DNA of 64,000 bases from Bacteroidota bacterium (GTDB taxonomy: Bacteria > Bacteroidota > Bacteroidia > Bacteroidales > Paludibacteraceae): positions 1-64,000 of the forward strand of contig JAJYBB010000006.1 of assembly GCA_021779195.1 (NCBI GenBank). The letters are read 5' to 3'. Shown piece after piece: positions 35,689-47,242 of the stretch (position 1 is the first letter of the stretch; the number at the start of each line of letters is the position of its first letter). Below the pieces are notes generated by a model, which saw only the letters and a program-made list of their open reading frames with translations, made no database searches and was not told where the DNA came from. The translations under genes were made by a program, and so were the position numbers.

Positions 35689-36330
35689 TTAGTTTTTTTG
35701 AAGAAAAACAATTAATTCTTTTGGACCATGTGCTCCTAAAACCAAGGTTTTTTCAATATCAGCTGTTCGACTGGGTCCGGTAATAGTAGAAATTAGAGAA
35801 GGCAAAATTCCTACATATTTTTGTTGAATGGCAATATAAGCATCTTCGACATAATTGACCAATTGAGAAACGTGAGCTAACACAATATGAACAGGAGGAA
35901 AAACATTCATTTTTCGCCCTGAAGCTAAATGAGAGGATACTACCACACTACCGGTTCGTGCGATTAAAAATTCGCATGATGTTACACCGGCTTTCATATT
36001 TGAAAAAGTGGCAGCTGATTCATCATCAACGAAAATTGCAGCTGATTTCAAAAATTCAGAAATACTTTTATCGAGACAATAAACAGATGATATACCATGT
36101 TCAATTAAATATTGATGCAATTGCTGTAATAAGTCTTCGTCAGAGTCGCATAAAAAACAACGTCCGTTTACAGCTTCCAATTCAAACTTAAAACAGTTGA
36201 CTGCGTCCGGTAGAATTGCCTTATAAATATCAGAATTTTGATCTTGAGAAGGCTCAATAAAAACAGTCCGCCCTTGAGAGGCGGCTGTCAGTTTACTAAT
36301 TATCAGTTTTTTAGAAGAACTATTTGGCAT
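35689..36330 (-). CDS. LUD-domain protein (LutC-like)
   Basis: A 213-residue LUD-domain protein resembling LutC/YkgG, involved in lactate utilisation in bacteria that carry LutABC. Hydrophobic beta strands and the conserved GPSRTADIE segment near the end are visible. No lutA or lutB is nearby; in Bacteroidetes the gene is often found beside ftsH and rsfS instead. The start is 5 bases after the ftsH stop, so they probably form one operon. Its true role in this setting is unclear. Confidence 0.78.
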   Translation of the reverse strand: MPNSSSKKLIISKLTAASQGRTVFIEPSQDQNSDIYKAILPDAVNCFKFELEAVNGRCFLCDSDEDLLQQLHQYLIEHGISSVYCLDKSISEFLKSAAIFVDDESAATFSNMKAGVTSCEFLIARTGSVVVSSHLASGRKMNVFPPVHIVLAHVSQLVNYVEDAYIAIQQKYVGILPSLISTITGPSRTADIEKTLVLGAHGPKELIVFLQKN

Positions 36331-36335
36331 AAAGA

Positions 36336-38399
36336 TTATGCATTAACATCAATTGTACCAGCACTTTCATCAGTTGTATCGGTTCTATCAGCAGTCTCGC
36401 TTTTATCAGCGGAATCATTAATATTAGCGGATTTTTCGCCATCTTCATTTTCAATTCCGAATCCATTCTGAGCCATCAGTTCATCATTTCGTGAAGTCCA
36501 TGGACGTTTACCAAAAATTCGTTCCAGATCTTCAGCAAAAATCACTTCTTTATCAATTAAAAGTTCAGCCAATTCATTGTGTCCGTGAGCGTGATCATGT
36601 AGAATTTTTTTAGCTCTTTCAAATTCGACAGCAACAATTTTTTTTGCTTCGGTATCAATTAATTCTGCTGTTTTTTCGCTATAGGGCTTTGTGAAACCAT
36701 AATCCGAATTTCCAGTTGAATCATAATAACTCATATTGGGAAGTTTATCGCTCATTCCAAAATAAGCAACCATAGCATAAGCACGTTTGGTAACGCGTTC
36801 CAAATCATTTATAGCACCAGTTGAAGTTTGATTCATGAAAACTTCTTCTGCGGCGCGACCACCCAAGGTGGCACACATTTCATCTAAAATATGTTCACGA
36901 TTTGTAAGTTGACGTTCTTCTGGCAGATACCACGCAGCACCTAAAGCTTCTCCCCGCGGTACAATCGTAACTTTAACCAAAGGGCTGGCATGTTCAAGCA
37001 TCCAGCTTATAGTTGCATGACCGGCTTCGTGAAAAGCAATTGATTTTTTTTCGGCAACAGTTGTAATCTTTGATTTCTTTTCCAAACCGCCAATAATTCG
37101 ATCAACAGCATCTAAGAAATCCTGCTTTTCAACAAACGATTTATTTTTACGTGCTGCAATCAGAGCTGCTTCGTTACAAACATTAGCAATATCGGCGCCA
37201 GAAAATCCGGGTGTTTGTTTTGCTAGGAAATTAACATCTACTGATTCGTTAATTTTTATTGGGCGCAAATGGACATTGAAAATCTGTTTTCTTTCGTGAA
37301 TATCAGGTAAATCAACATGAATTTGACGATCGAAACGACCGGCGCGTAATAAAGCTTTATCCAAAATATCAGCTCTATTGGTTGCAGCTAAAATAATAAC
37401 GCCACTATTTGACCCGAAACCATCCATTTCAGTCAATAACTGATTCAGTGTATTCTCACGTTCGTCATTACTTCCCATGTTTGGGTTTCGACCGCGAGCA
37501 CGTCCAACCGCATCAATCTCATCAATAAAAATGATACAGGGAGCTTTTTCTTTTGCTTGACGAAATAAATCACGAACCCGTGAAGCCCCTACTCCGACAA
37601 ACATCTCAACAAAATCAGAACCTGATATAGAAAAAAATGGAACATCGGCTTCTCCTGCTACTGCTTTTGCGAGCAAAGTTTTACCGGTACCTGGAGGTCC
37701 CACTAGCAAAGCTCCTTTCGGAATTTTTCCACCTAATTCGGTATATTTAGATGGGTTCTTCAAAAATGCAACGATCTCTTCAATCTCTTGTTTAGCTTCG
37801 GCTAAACCAGCTACATCTTTAAATGTAATTTTATTGGTATCATCGCCTTTATCAAATAATTGTGCTTTAGATTTTCCAACGCTGAAAATTCCTCCGCCAC
37901 CGCCACCCATTTGACCCGACATACGGCGGTTCATAATAACAAAAAAGATGATTAGTAATAAAAAGGGAAAAATAGAATACAAAAAAATATCCAAATAATT
38001 TTTACTTTCCTTATATTCAACAATTCCATTAAAAGCATTTTGATCTTTTGCTTGTTGAATCAATTTCGAAAATTCATCTACCGAAGGAATCCGAACCGTT
38101 ATCATCCGATCTTTAGCATAGCTTTCGAATTTATCACCAAAAACTTTTTTTAATGAATCTTTAACCACAATAGCTTCCACACTATTTCGAGCTGAATATA
38201 CAGTAATTTTCTCAATTATTCTACCCTTCACATACTGTTCGAACGTCGAAAAAGGAACTTCTTTACTTTGAACATTGTCGCTTAAAAAATAAGATCCTAA
38301 AAGTACAAGAATAATAATACCGTAAATCCACGATATATTAAACTTTGGCGCTTTGCCAGAAGATTTTATTGGATTTGGTTTGGGAGTTTTATTTTCCAT
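36336..38399 (-). CDS. ftsH: ATP-dependent zinc metalloprotease FtsH
   Basis: A 687-residue inner-membrane AAA+ protease. Two N-terminal membrane segments (about 20-40 and 130-150) are followed by the AAA domain with Walker A GPPGTGKT and arginine region LRAGRFDRQ, then the zinc site HEAGH. It degrades misfolded and regulatory membrane proteins. The C-terminal tail ends in an acidic low-complexity stretch. It is in the rsfS-ftsH-LUD cluster, 65 bases after rsfS. Confidence 0.97.
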   Translation of the reverse strand: MENKTPKPNPIKSSGKAPKFNISWIYGIIILVLLGSYFLSDNVQSKEVPFSTFEQYVKGRIIEKITVYSARNSVEAIVVKDSLKKVFGDKFESYAKDRMITVRIPSVDEFSKLIQQAKDQNAFNGIVEYKESKNYLDIFLYSIFPFLLLIIFFVIMNRRMSGQMGGGGGGIFSVGKSKAQLFDKGDDTNKITFKDVAGLAEAKQEIEEIVAFLKNPSKYTELGGKIPKGALLVGPPGTGKTLLAKAVAGEADVPFFSISGSDFVEMFVGVGASRVRDLFRQAKEKAPCIIFIDEIDAVGRARGRNPNMGSNDERENTLNQLLTEMDGFGSNSGVIILAATNRADILDKALLRAGRFDRQIHVDLPDIHERKQIFNVHLRPIKINESVDVNFLAKQTPGFSGADIANVCNEAALIAARKNKSFVEKQDFLDAVDRIIGGLEKKSKITTVAEKKSIAFHEAGHATISWMLEHASPLVKVTIVPRGEALGAAWYLPEERQLTNREHILDEMCATLGGRAAEEVFMNQTSTGAINDLERVTKRAYAMVAYFGMSDKLPNMSYYDSTGNSDYGFTKPYSEKTAELIDTEAKKIVAVEFERAKKILHDHAHGHNELAELLIDKEVIFAEDLERIFGKRPWTSRNDELMAQNGFGIENEDGEKSANINDSADKSETADRTDTTDESAGTIDVNA

Positions 38400-38464
38400 C
38401 CTATTAATTTTGATCGTTTTATCCTAATGCCTAATTAATTTATTCTATATAAAATTTTTAATAC

Positions 38465-38824
38465 TCAATCTATATCGGGAATCAACTTTAAGTCCGCATC
38501 TGCCCACAAATGTTCCAAATCATAAAACTTCCGAGAATGACGTTGAAAAACATGAACAATAATTTGTCCGTAATCAATAGCAATCCATTCGGAATTTTCA
38601 AAACCATCCATTACATAGGGTTTTACTTGTATATGATCGCGTACCCAGTCCTTTATAGAAATTGCAATTGAATTCACATGTATATTTGAATCACCTTCGC
38701 ATATTACAAAAAAACTGCAGGGTGCATCTTTCAACTTATTTAAATCCACAATAACAACATTTTTACCTTTCCGTTCCTGTATTCCTTCAACAATTTGTTC
38801 AACAATTTGTTCGTTTTCCTTCAT
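38465..38824 (-). CDS. rsfS: Ribosome silencing factor
   Basis: A 119-residue RsfS (DUF143) that binds L14 and blocks joining of subunits under starvation. The conserved WIAIDYGQIIVHVFQ stretch and the YDLEHLW end are present. It is the first gene of the rsfS-ftsH-LUD transcription unit, with a -7 box at 38864-38871 on the minus strand. Confidence 0.93.
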   Translation of the reverse strand: MKENEQIVEQIVEGIQERKGKNVVIVDLNKLKDAPCSFFVICEGDSNIHVNSIAISIKDWVRDHIQVKPYVMDGFENSEWIAIDYGQIIVHVFQRHSRKFYDLEHLWADADLKLIPDID

Positions 38825-38863
38825 GCGAATATTTTAATGATTTAATTTTTGAATATATGACTA

Positions 38864-38871
38864 CAAAGATA
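38864..38871 (-). promoter_or_regulatory. -7 box TATCTTTG of rsfS-ftsH
   Basis: TATCTTTG (minus) fits TAnnTTTG and lies 40 bases before the rsfS start. Confidence 0.5.
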
Positions 38872-39003
38872 CGCTTTAATGACCGAAAATTAAAATTTTG
38901 TTCGTAACAATTTCATATAAACTACTTTAATTGTAACAAAATAGGGGTAAAATTTATTGCAATAATTTGCATCCATCAAATTTAACCTTGAAATTAAAGA
39001 AAA

Positions 39004-39034
39004 AAAATCCGACACAAAATTTGTATCGGATTTT
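39004..39034 (-). terminator. Terminator of the TPR lipoprotein gene
   Basis: AAATCCGA/TCGGATTT stem with a short AT loop, flanked by A and T runs. It lies 22 bases past the stop at 39056 on the minus strand. Confidence 0.7.
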
Positions 39035-39055
39035 CTTTAAAAAAAATATTAAAGA

Positions 39056-40759
39056 TTATTTGATAATCGACAAGAAAGTGTCATCGGTTGCAAATTTAGC
39101 AAATTCTATATCATTTAATGCTTTAGTAGCAAATGATTTATCTTGTTTTATAGCATCTTTCAAATTGCTGTAAACAGCATTTTTATCATTTGTACGAGCA
39201 CCAACTACAGCAGCAAGATATGCAGTAGTAGCATCGGGTTTAGCAATTGAAGCTAACGTTTTTGTAGCACCACTATAATCAGAATTCAAAATTTGCAATA
39301 AAGCAGCATTGTTTGAAGCGCTTGAACCAAAATAGTTCTTTGCTTTCGCATAATCGCCCTTCATGATGGCAATTGTACCCAAACCTTGTCCAACAGCTCC
39401 TGAAGTACCGGCAGCTTTTCCAAAATACATTTCAGCCGAGGCGACATCACCTTTTGCTAAAGCAGCAGCACCAGCATTATAATTAATATCGGCAGAATTA
39501 GAATTCAAATCCAAAGCTTTAGCAAAATAACGTGAAGCATCAGCCATGTTACCTTGTTGATAATTAACAACTCCAAGATTATTGAAAGCACGGAAGCAAT
39601 TCGGGAAGAGTTGAGTAGCTTTTTCATAAATAGCTGCCTTTTGACCCAAATCATTTGTCAACGTAGCTGCATAAAGCAACTCCTCAATTGAAAGTTTAGA
39701 AGGATCGTTTTGTGCTAAATTTGAAATTTCTGCATCTGATTTACCGGTAACATTTACAGTCAGGTTCAATTTTGAACGACGTAATTGTGGTAAAATCTCT
39801 TCTGCAATCGTTTTAAATGCAACGGACATATTTTTAATTTCTCGTTCGCGTTGTTCAGGATCGGTATACATTGTCAATACCCTTAAAATCAGATCTTTGT
39901 CTTGAATATTTGATTTTTCCATTAAAGCCTGGAACCCAGCCCAATCTTCAGGAGTGAAGTTTGAACTAATTGGCACACTTGCTTTCAGTTTCTTCAACTG
40001 TTTGTTTAAGAAATTAACGGTAACTTTTTCTCGCTTTTCAGCTAAATTGGTATTCAGCTCCATTCCACCATCCGGAGATGCATACGCAGATACTCCGAAA
40101 TCGGCAACTTGCTGATTCTGACTTTCTTTTACATCTTTAATTTTCTTTGTCAAACTAACAATATCGCTTTTGTTTGTTTCCGATTTGCGCAAATTAGATT
40201 GTTGAATTAAAAACAAAATGTCAGCCTCTTGTTTTTCTTGAATTACTCGTTGGAATTTATCCGGAATCAGCACAGCAGACAATTCATCAGATCCTGTTGT
40301 GATCAATTGAGAAGTAGCAACTACTCCATCAGCTACTTTGACGCTAGGAATTTGGTACGTTTTCTTTTTTGTACTGATACTAAAATCAAGATACAACTCT
40401 GATTTTGCCATGTCAGGAACATAATCAAACGAAGCTTTCATAGTATAAGTTCCACCAGTTTTGTAAGAAATTGTTTGATTATTACCAATAACTTTTTCTC
40501 CTTGGAAAACAGAAGGGGTACCTTTAACTTCTTTACCCATGAATTTCATTACTGGAGTAACAGTAACTGTTGCATTTTTTGTGAAATACTTTTCAGGAAA
40601 TGTCCCTGTTATGGTTGCATTCACTTTTCCACCTTTAACTTCAAGTGGATTTGGGGTACATTTAAATAGACTTGGGTCTAAAGCCGTCATGTCCTTTTGA
40701 CAAGAAGTAAAGATCAAGCCAAGCACCATCGAAATTGCGAAGAATAATTGCTTTCTCAT
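39056..40759 (-). CDS. TPR-containing OmpA-like lipoprotein
   Basis: A 567-residue lipoprotein (lipobox TSC, Cys20) of a type frequent in Bacteroidetes. The N-terminal half has beta-sandwich domains (KGGKVNATITGTFPEK) and an OmpA-like segment with SAYASPDGGMELN; the C-terminal half has tetratricopeptide repeats (for example RAFNNLGVVNYQQGNMADAS and ADINYNAGAAALAKGDVASA). It presumably scaffolds envelope complexes. It has a -7 box at 40816-40823 and a terminator beyond 39034. Confidence 0.75.
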   Translation of the reverse strand: MRKQLFFAISMVLGLIFTSCQKDMTALDPSLFKCTPNPLEVKGGKVNATITGTFPEKYFTKNATVTVTPVMKFMGKEVKGTPSVFQGEKVIGNNQTISYKTGGTYTMKASFDYVPDMAKSELYLDFSISTKKKTYQIPSVKVADGVVATSQLITTGSDELSAVLIPDKFQRVIQEKQEADILFLIQQSNLRKSETNKSDIVSLTKKIKDVKESQNQQVADFGVSAYASPDGGMELNTNLAEKREKVTVNFLNKQLKKLKASVPISSNFTPEDWAGFQALMEKSNIQDKDLILRVLTMYTDPEQREREIKNMSVAFKTIAEEILPQLRRSKLNLTVNVTGKSDAEISNLAQNDPSKLSIEELLYAATLTNDLGQKAAIYEKATQLFPNCFRAFNNLGVVNYQQGNMADASRYFAKALDLNSNSADINYNAGAAALAKGDVASAEMYFGKAAGTSGAVGQGLGTIAIMKGDYAKAKNYFGSSASNNAALLQILNSDYSGATKTLASIAKPDATTAYLAAVVGARTNDKNAVYSNLKDAIKQDKSFATKALNDIEFAKFATDDTFLSIIK

Positions 40760-40815
40760 AAAATTGTGTTTTTGTTATTAATAATTAATTTTGCTTTTAA
40801 CAGTCTTTTAGGCTG

Positions 40816-40823
40816 CAAATATA
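40816..40823 (-). promoter_or_regulatory. -7 box TATATTTG of the TPR lipoprotein gene
   Basis: TATATTTG (minus) fits TAnnTTTG, about 57 bases before the start at 40759. Confidence 0.45.
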
Positions 40824-40955
40824 CAATGTTTCAACGAATTTTATATTACTTTGCCAATGATATTTACATTTTTTTGTTAATCAAACCTGAATAAAGGAAA
40901 TCCAGATATAAAAAATTCAAAACATTAAATTCTATTCATTCATTAACTTTTCATT

Positions 40956-41966
40956 ATGAACAAATTGAAATTAATTTTCCATTACAAAAAATATCTTTCA
41001 GTCCGAAAAATCAACAATTTTCTACTGTTATATTTATCGTACGTTGTTTCAAGATCTAAACCTGTTTTATCAAAGCATAGTTTACCTTTCTTTATTTCAA
41101 TTGAAAGTTCGAATTATTGCAACTTACATTGCCCGCAATGTCCGGTTGGTATCGGAAAATACATTCAAAATACAGATAAACAGTTATTTGATTTCAAATT
41201 ATACAAAAAAATAATAAACGAATTAAAACCAACGCTACTACATGTTATATTGTATTTTCAAGGGGAACCTTTAATAAACAAACAGTTGCCTGATTTTGTT
41301 CGTTATGCCCATGAAAGAAAAATTTTCACTTCAACTTCGACGAACGGACAACTAATTAACAAAAACAATGCCAAGTTAATTGTGTCATCCGGCTTAGATA
41401 AACTTATCGTTTCAATTGACGGCACCACACAAACAGTTTATGAAAGTTATCGAGTGGGTGGAAATTTACAAAAAACAATAGAAGGAATCCGTTTATTGGT
41501 TGATGAGAAAAAAAGGCAAAAATCATTTACTCCTATAATTGAGATTCAATTTATCGTGTTGAAAACCAACGAACACCAAATGAATGAATTGCGAAAATTA
41601 GCAAAGAAACTTCATGTAAATCGATTCAGATTCAAAACCGCTCAATTATACAATTATGAAAAGGGGCATCCTTTAATTCCTGAAAATTTAAAATATTCAA
41701 GGTATAAGCAACAAAAAGACGGAATTTATACGGTAAAAACCAAACAACCCAATCATTGCTGGCGACTTTGGAATGGGGCTGTCGTTAATGCATCGGGCGA
41801 AGTATTGCCATGCTGTTTTGATAAAGGTTCAGAATTTTCTTTTGGCAATTTAAACGCATCATTATTTTCGGACATTTGGCACAATACAAAATCAAATAAA
41901 TTTCGAAGTGATTTACTCCAAAATCGGCTTCAATTCGAAATCTGCAAAAATTGTATGAGCCAATAA
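40956..41966 (+). CDS. Radical SAM/SPASM protein
   Basis: A 336-residue radical SAM enzyme. The iron-sulfur motif CxxxCxxC is present as CNLHCPQC (in SSNYCNLHCPQCP). The C-terminus holds a SPASM/Twitch-like cluster site: VLPCCFDKG and CKNCMSQ. It transfers or modifies a peptide or small substrate by radical chemistry; the target is not known and no small peptide gene is beside it. It is convergent with atpG, ending 11 bases before it. Confidence 0.85.
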   Translation: MNKLKLIFHYKKYLSVRKINNFLLLYLSYVVSRSKPVLSKHSLPFFISIESSNYCNLHCPQCPVGIGKYIQNTDKQLFDFKLYKKIINELKPTLLHVILYFQGEPLINKQLPDFVRYAHERKIFTSTSTNGQLINKNNAKLIVSSGLDKLIVSIDGTTQTVYESYRVGGNLQKTIEGIRLLVDEKKRQKSFTPIIEIQFIVLKTNEHQMNELRKLAKKLHVNRFRFKTAQLYNYEKGHPLIPENLKYSRYKQQKDGIYTVKTKQPNHCWRLWNGAVVNASGEVLPCCFDKGSEFSFGNLNASLFSDIWHNTKSNKFRSDLLQNRLQFEICKNCMSQ

Positions 41967-41977
41967 GAAAAAAATGA

Positions 41978-42838
41978 TTATTTAAATGAAGCTCCAACAA
42001 TATCGAGCAATTCGTTAGTAATGCTTTGCTGACGGGTTTTGTTGTACTGAAGTGTAAGGGTTTGAAGTATGTCATCAGCATTTTCAGTAGCCGTTTGCAT
42101 GGCAACGGTACGGGCAGCATGTTCAGAAGCTGCTGCATCAAGTGCAGAAGCAAATATTTTTAACCTTAAAACCATAGGAATTAACGTATTAATGATTTCT
42201 TCACGAGATGGTTCAATTATATAATCTGTTTGCATTTCGCCCGGTTGACTGTATTCTAACTGTATCGGCAAGAACGTATCGACGGTAAGGATTTGTTTTC
42301 CCTTGCTTTCATAATGATAAAAAATAACTTTTACGCGATCAATTTCGTTATTAACAAACATATTCATGAGTGTATTTGCCAATTCCTGAGCTTGATCGAA
42401 AGAAGGAGTTGCCGAAAGATGTTCAAAATTTCCGGCAACTTTAAGTTCCATTTTTAATGCAGCCTGAGCTACTTTTTTGCCCACGGGAAATACGACTACA
42501 TCTTCTTTACGAACATCGCGGTGCATAACAATAGATTGATGCATCCGTTTAATCAGGTTTGCATTGTAACTTCCACACAAAGATGAATTTGAAGCGAAAA
42601 CAACAACTGCTACGCGTTTCACATCCCTAATCTGAGCATAAATAGAAGGCACTTCAATATCACTGCTCAAATAACTTCGTAAAATACGGTTCATTTCTTG
42701 CTGATAAGGCAAATAACCATTTACGGCTTTCTCGGCTTTACGTAGTTTTGCCGACGAAACCATTTTCATTGCCGATGTTATCTTTTGCGTAGATTTAACC
42801 GATTGAATACGCGATTTTATTTCTTTTAATGAAGACAC
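41978..42838 (-). CDS. atpG: ATP synthase F1 gamma subunit
   Basis: A 286-residue central-stalk subunit, last gene of the ATP synthase operon. Long N-terminal and C-terminal helices frame the domain (KEIKSRIQSVKSTQKITSAM at the start, ARTVAMQTATENADDI near the end). The start codon is GTG. Confidence 0.95.
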   Translation of the reverse strand: MSSLKEIKSRIQSVKSTQKITSAMKMVSSAKLRKAEKAVNGYLPYQQEMNRILRSYLSSDIEVPSIYAQIRDVKRVAVVVFASNSSLCGSYNANLIKRMHQSIVMHRDVRKEDVVVFPVGKKVAQAALKMELKVAGNFEHLSATPSFDQAQELANTLMNMFVNNEIDRVKVIFYHYESKGKQILTVDTFLPIQLEYSQPGEMQTDYIIEPSREEIINTLIPMVLRLKIFASALDAAASEHAARTVAMQTATENADDILQTLTLQYNKTRQQSITNELLDIVGASFK

Positions 42839-42947
42839 TACGATTAAATTAAAATTGATATATTGGAATTTGTACTTTACAATTCACCCCAGATAAAGCC
42901 GTGAGTGTGTTATGGTAATGAAAAAAAGAAATACGGTAAAATTGAAA

Positions 42948-44534
42948 TTATGCAATATAAAGCTGTGCAATTTCGGCAGCAACATTTTCTATTATCTTGG
43001 AAACCTGATCGTTGATCACTCCACTTTTAATAACATCCAGAACATCGACTTGATGAATCTGTTCCAACTTAATTAAAAACTGTTTTTCAAAATCCTGAAC
43101 TTTATTCAACGGAATCTTAGCCAACAATCCGTTAGTACCACAATAAAGCACGGCTACCTGTTTCTCAACTGTCATTGGATGGTGTAAAGACTGAACAAGC
43201 AAACGTGTATTTTTTTGTCCTTTGTCAATCGTCATGGAGGTTACAGCATCCATATCACTTCCAAATTTAGTAAACGCCTCAAGTTCACGAAATTGTGCCT
43301 GATCAATTTTTAAAGTGCCAGCTACCTTTTTCATTGCCTTGATTTGAGCATTTCCACCTACACGTGAAACTGAAATTCCAACATTAATCGCAGGACGATT
43401 TCCCTGGTTGAATAAATCAGTATCGAGAAAAATCTGACCATCCGTAATAGAAATCACGTTGGTAGGAATATATGCCGAAACATCACCAGCTTGTGTCTCG
43501 ATTACAGGTAAAGCAGTCAAAGAACCGCCACCACGAACTTTTCCAATTAAACTCTCAGGTAAATCATTCATTTGTTCAGCCACTTCCTGTTGAGAAATAA
43601 CCCGAGCTGCACGCTCCAATAAACGAGAATGTAAATAAAAAATATCACCAGGATAAGCTTCCCTTCCCGAAGGACGTCCTAAAATAAGCGAAACTTCACG
43701 GTATGCAACTGCTTGTTTAGATAAATCGTCGTATACCACAAGTGCATCGCGACCTGTATCCCGAAAATATTCACCTATGGATGCACCAGCAAAAGGAGCA
43801 TAATATTGCAGAGCTGCAGGATCAGAAGCATTAGCTGCCACAATAACGGTATAGTCCATAGCTCCGTGATCTTGTAAAGTATTGACGATAGAGGCTACTG
43901 TCGAACCTTTTTGTCCAATGGCGACATAGATGCAATAAACAGGTTTTCCTGCTTCATATTCTGAGCGTTGATTAATAATCGTATCGATAGCAATACTTGT
44001 TTTTCCAGTCTGACGGTCGCCGATTATTAATTCCCGTTGTCCTCGTCCAATTGGAATCATGGCATCAATTGATTTCAAGCCTGTCTGAAGTGGTTGATTT
44101 ACAGGTTGACGATAAATAACGCCTGGAGCTTTTCTTTCCAAAGGCATTTCAACCATATTACCGGAGATTTTACCTTTTCCATCTATTGGTTCACCTAAAG
44201 GATTAATGACACGACCCAACATCTTTTCAGAAACATTGATGGAAGCAACACGCTTCGTACGTTTTACCGTAAATCCTTCTTTAATTTCGCTCGTTGGTCC
44301 AAGCAATACAGCTCCTACATTATCTTCCTCTAAATTCATGACAATGGCTTTCATACCATTTTCAAATTCCAATAATTCATTGGCTTCAGCATGTTTTAAA
44401 CCGTAAATACGTACTACTCCATCACTTACTTGTAATACAGAACCAACTTCGTCGAATTTGACTTGGGTGTCAATTTGTTGTAATTGCATCCGAAGTATGT
44501 CAGAAACTTCGCTAACCTTTATATTATCAGACAT
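42948..44534 (-). CDS. atpA: ATP synthase F1 alpha subunit
   Basis: A 528-residue nucleotide-binding subunit with the P-loop GDRQTGKTS and the signature [14 protein letters not shown]. It assembles with beta into the catalytic hexamer. It lies 109 bases upstream of atpG in the operon. Confidence 0.98.
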   Translation of the reverse strand: MSDNIKVSEVSDILRMQLQQIDTQVKFDEVGSVLQVSDGVVRIYGLKHAEANELLEFENGMKAIVMNLEEDNVGAVLLGPTSEIKEGFTVKRTKRVASINVSEKMLGRVINPLGEPIDGKGKISGNMVEMPLERKAPGVIYRQPVNQPLQTGLKSIDAMIPIGRGQRELIIGDRQTGKTSIAIDTIINQRSEYEAGKPVYCIYVAIGQKGSTVASIVNTLQDHGAMDYTVIVAANASDPAALQYYAPFAGASIGEYFRDTGRDALVVYDDLSKQAVAYREVSLILGRPSGREAYPGDIFYLHSRLLERAARVISQQEVAEQMNDLPESLIGKVRGGGSLTALPVIETQAGDVSAYIPTNVISITDGQIFLDTDLFNQGNRPAINVGISVSRVGGNAQIKAMKKVAGTLKIDQAQFRELEAFTKFGSDMDAVTSMTIDKGQKNTRLLVQSLHHPMTVEKQVAVLYCGTNGLLAKIPLNKVQDFEKQFLIKLEQIHQVDVLDVIKSGVINDQVSKIIENVAAEIAQLYIA

Positions 44535-44653
44535 GTCTATTAATTAATTTGCTGTTATATTTCTATTAAAAATCCAATTTAATGATATAATTTATAATTG
44601 ATTATCTATCGTTTAAAATCAATATCTGTATAAAATATCATTATTATTTTTAT

Positions 44654-45208
44654 TTACATAGTTTTTAAATTGCGCTGAATAAATTCATTACGAATAATAT
44701 TCAACTGTCCTTTCATACTTGCATCCCATCGTTTAAAATCAACTTCAAAAATAAATCCTCCCAAAATAGTCGGATCGACCATTTTCTCAAATTCAATGAC
44801 TCCTCCGGTTTCACGTTCAATAGCATCAATCAATTTAAGCTCGATTTTAAGATCGGTTTTATCGGCAGTAATTAATTTTCCATAATGCACATTTTTATAT
44901 TCCCGATAATACGAAATAAAATTCAATGCAATAGTTTGTAAATAACTGATTCGTTTATTTTTAATCAGCAATTCAATAAAACGTTCCAACGTTTCACTCA
45001 CTTTAATACCGGCACCGGTGAAGATTAATTTTCTTTTTTCATTATCATTCAAAACAGGGTTATCAAGTACCAATCTAAAATCATTTAATCTGATAAAAGC
45101 ATCTGACAATAATTTAGATTCATGATAAACCTGATCCAATGAATCATTTCCCTTGGCAAACTCAAATAATGCCTTTGCATAACGTACTGATACTAAACCT
45201 GAACTCAT
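44654..45208 (-). CDS. atpH: ATP synthase F1 delta subunit
   Basis: A 184-residue peripheral stalk subunit (OSCP-like). The N-terminal helical bundle starts VSVRYAKALFEFAKGN, and the C-terminal DPTILGGFIFEV matches the conserved region. It starts 8 bases after atpF and links F1 to the b subunit stator. Confidence 0.93.
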   Translation of the reverse strand: MSSGLVSVRYAKALFEFAKGNDSLDQVYHESKLLSDAFIRLNDFRLVLDNPVLNDNEKRKLIFTGAGIKVSETLERFIELLIKNKRISYLQTIALNFISYYREYKNVHYGKLITADKTDLKIELKLIDAIERETGGVIEFEKMVDPTILGGFIFEVDFKRWDASMKGQLNIIRNEFIQRNLKTM

Positions 45209-45215
45209 AGTTACT

Positions 45216-45716
45216 TTACGATTTAGATATATTAATTTCGTCGATCAGACGGTTAATCATATCCATTTGTTCATTTTTGTTATCCAATTTCTCACGAAGC
45301 ACTTTTTCGGCAATTTCAACAGATAACTCAGCTACCTGTCGGCGAATGTCGCGAATGGCTTCCATTTTCTCTTCCTGAATTTGCAAACGGGCATCTTCTA
45401 TTATTTTTCGTGCTTCAAGAGTCGCTTTGTCTTTTGCATCCTGAATCATCGCATTACGGGCATTAGAACTTTCATTTATAAGCCTAACTTGTTCAATTCG
45501 AGCGTTTTTAACAATTTCCTCGCTTTCTGCTTTCACGTTTTGTAACTCATCGTGAGCTTGTTGAGCAACTAAAAGCGACTCATCAATATATTGTTTTCGT
45601 TCTTCTACCATTTTAACAATAATAGGAAACCCAAATTTTGCGAGTACAAAAACAACGATTCCAAACGTTAAAAGCATCCAGAATAACAATCCGGTTTCGG
45701 GCAATAGCAATGACAT
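45216..45716 (-). CDS. atpF: ATP synthase F0 b subunit
   Basis: A 166-residue stator subunit: one N-terminal membrane helix (residues about 8-28), then a long Glu/Lys/Ala-rich coiled coil (KATLEARKIIEDARLQIQEE). It forms the peripheral stalk with delta. Confidence 0.93.
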   Translation of the reverse strand: MSLLLPETGLLFWMLLTFGIVVFVLAKFGFPIIVKMVEERKQYIDESLLVAQQAHDELQNVKAESEEIVKNARIEQVRLINESSNARNAMIQDAKDKATLEARKIIEDARLQIQEEKMEAIRDIRRQVAELSVEIAEKVLREKLDNKNEQMDMINRLIDEINISKS

Positions 45717-45880
45717 AATTATAAAATTAAATAAAGCTCATGCATTTCATTAAAAAAAAGAACGCATGAAACGAATTAAAACCGATTGATTTATAATATA
45801 TTGCACAGAATTATATAAAAATAAAACTGAACAAAAAATGATAGATAACTATCAATGAAAAAATGAAGAAAATAAATTTA

Positions 45881-46141
<261 letters not shown>

Positions 46142-46171
46142 TTAAATGGTTTATATAAATTTTAAATTGTA

Positions 46172-47242
46172 TTATTGATTGTGATGAGATTTCACTTGAG
46201 CCAGCCCAATAAAAACGGCTGACAGCATGACAAAAATATAGGCTTGAATATAAGCCACCAGTATTTCAACAAACCCGATAAATACGCTGAATAAAACAGA
46301 AACTATGGTCATACTCGTATTCATAGCAACGCCCATACTTACCGTTACAAATATTAAACTTGTAAGACCAAGCACGATAGAATGTCCTGCTAACATATTG
46401 GCAAACAACCGGATCATCAAAGCAAAAGGTTTAGAAAATATACCTACTAATTCAATCAAAGGCATTAAAGGTACAGGTACTTTTAACCAAAGAGGAACAT
46501 CCGGCCATAATATTTCACGCCAATATTCTTTGGTCCCAAATACATTAACCAATAAAAAAGTGATCACAGCTAATCCAAAGGTAATTGCGATATTTCCGGT
46601 AACATTTGCACCTCCTGGAAAAAGCGGAATCAAGCCCAATAAATTATTAACAAAAACAAAAAAGAAAAGCGTAAGTAAATATGGTGCAAAATGTCGGTAT
46701 TTCTCACCAACTGCAGGTTTAATTACGTCATCGTGAATATTCATAATTAATAACTCCATGAATCCCACGAATCCCTTTTTAGATTCATAAACCCCGTTTC
46801 GATAACTCTTGGCAACCGACATTATAATAATAATAAGCAAGATACCGCTAATTATTAATGATAAAGCTACTTTTGTAACAGATAAATCGAGGGGACGCAC
46901 TTCAACTCCTGAAGCATCTTTCTCAACAATTTTACCTTTAAATTTTCCGTCGGAGGGGATAAATAAACCATAAGGATGTTGTTGATGCAATTCAGATGAA
47001 AGAAAAACATGCCAACCAGTAATTGAACTGTGAACAATCACCGGAAGCGGAATAGCGATTTGCTTATCATTAAAAGTAGTGATATGCCATTCATAAGAAT
47101 CGGCAATATGTTCGAGAATAAAATCTCTTACATTTAAAGGTTTAGCTTTATCATTCGGCTGCGATGATTCAACGGCAAAAATACTATTTGACGAAAGCAA
47201 AGCGAAAGCTAAAAGAATTAATATCTTATATAAATATTTCAT
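46172..47242 (-). CDS. atpB: ATP synthase F0 a subunit
   Basis: A 356-residue membrane stator subunit. A cleavable-looking signal (MKYLYKILILLAFALLSSNS) and a long N-terminal domain unusual in E. coli but usual in Bacteroidetes precede the membrane core. The essential arginine is in MIRLFANMLAGH. It starts 1 base from the AtpI-like gene. Confidence 0.95.
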   Translation of the reverse strand: MKYLYKILILLAFALLSSNSIFAVESSQPNDKAKPLNVRDFILEHIADSYEWHITTFNDKQIAIPLPVIVHSSITGWHVFLSSELHQQHPYGLFIPSDGKFKGKIVEKDASGVEVRPLDLSVTKVALSLIISGILLIIIIMSVAKSYRNGVYESKKGFVGFMELLIMNIHDDVIKPAVGEKYRHFAPYLLTLFFFVFVNNLLGLIPLFPGGANVTGNIAITFGLAVITFLLVNVFGTKEYWREILWPDVPLWLKVPVPLMPLIELVGIFSKPFALMIRLFANMLAGHSIVLGLTSLIFVTVSMGVAMNTSMTIVSVLFSVFIGFVEILVAYIQAYIFVMLSAVFIGLAQVKSHHNQ

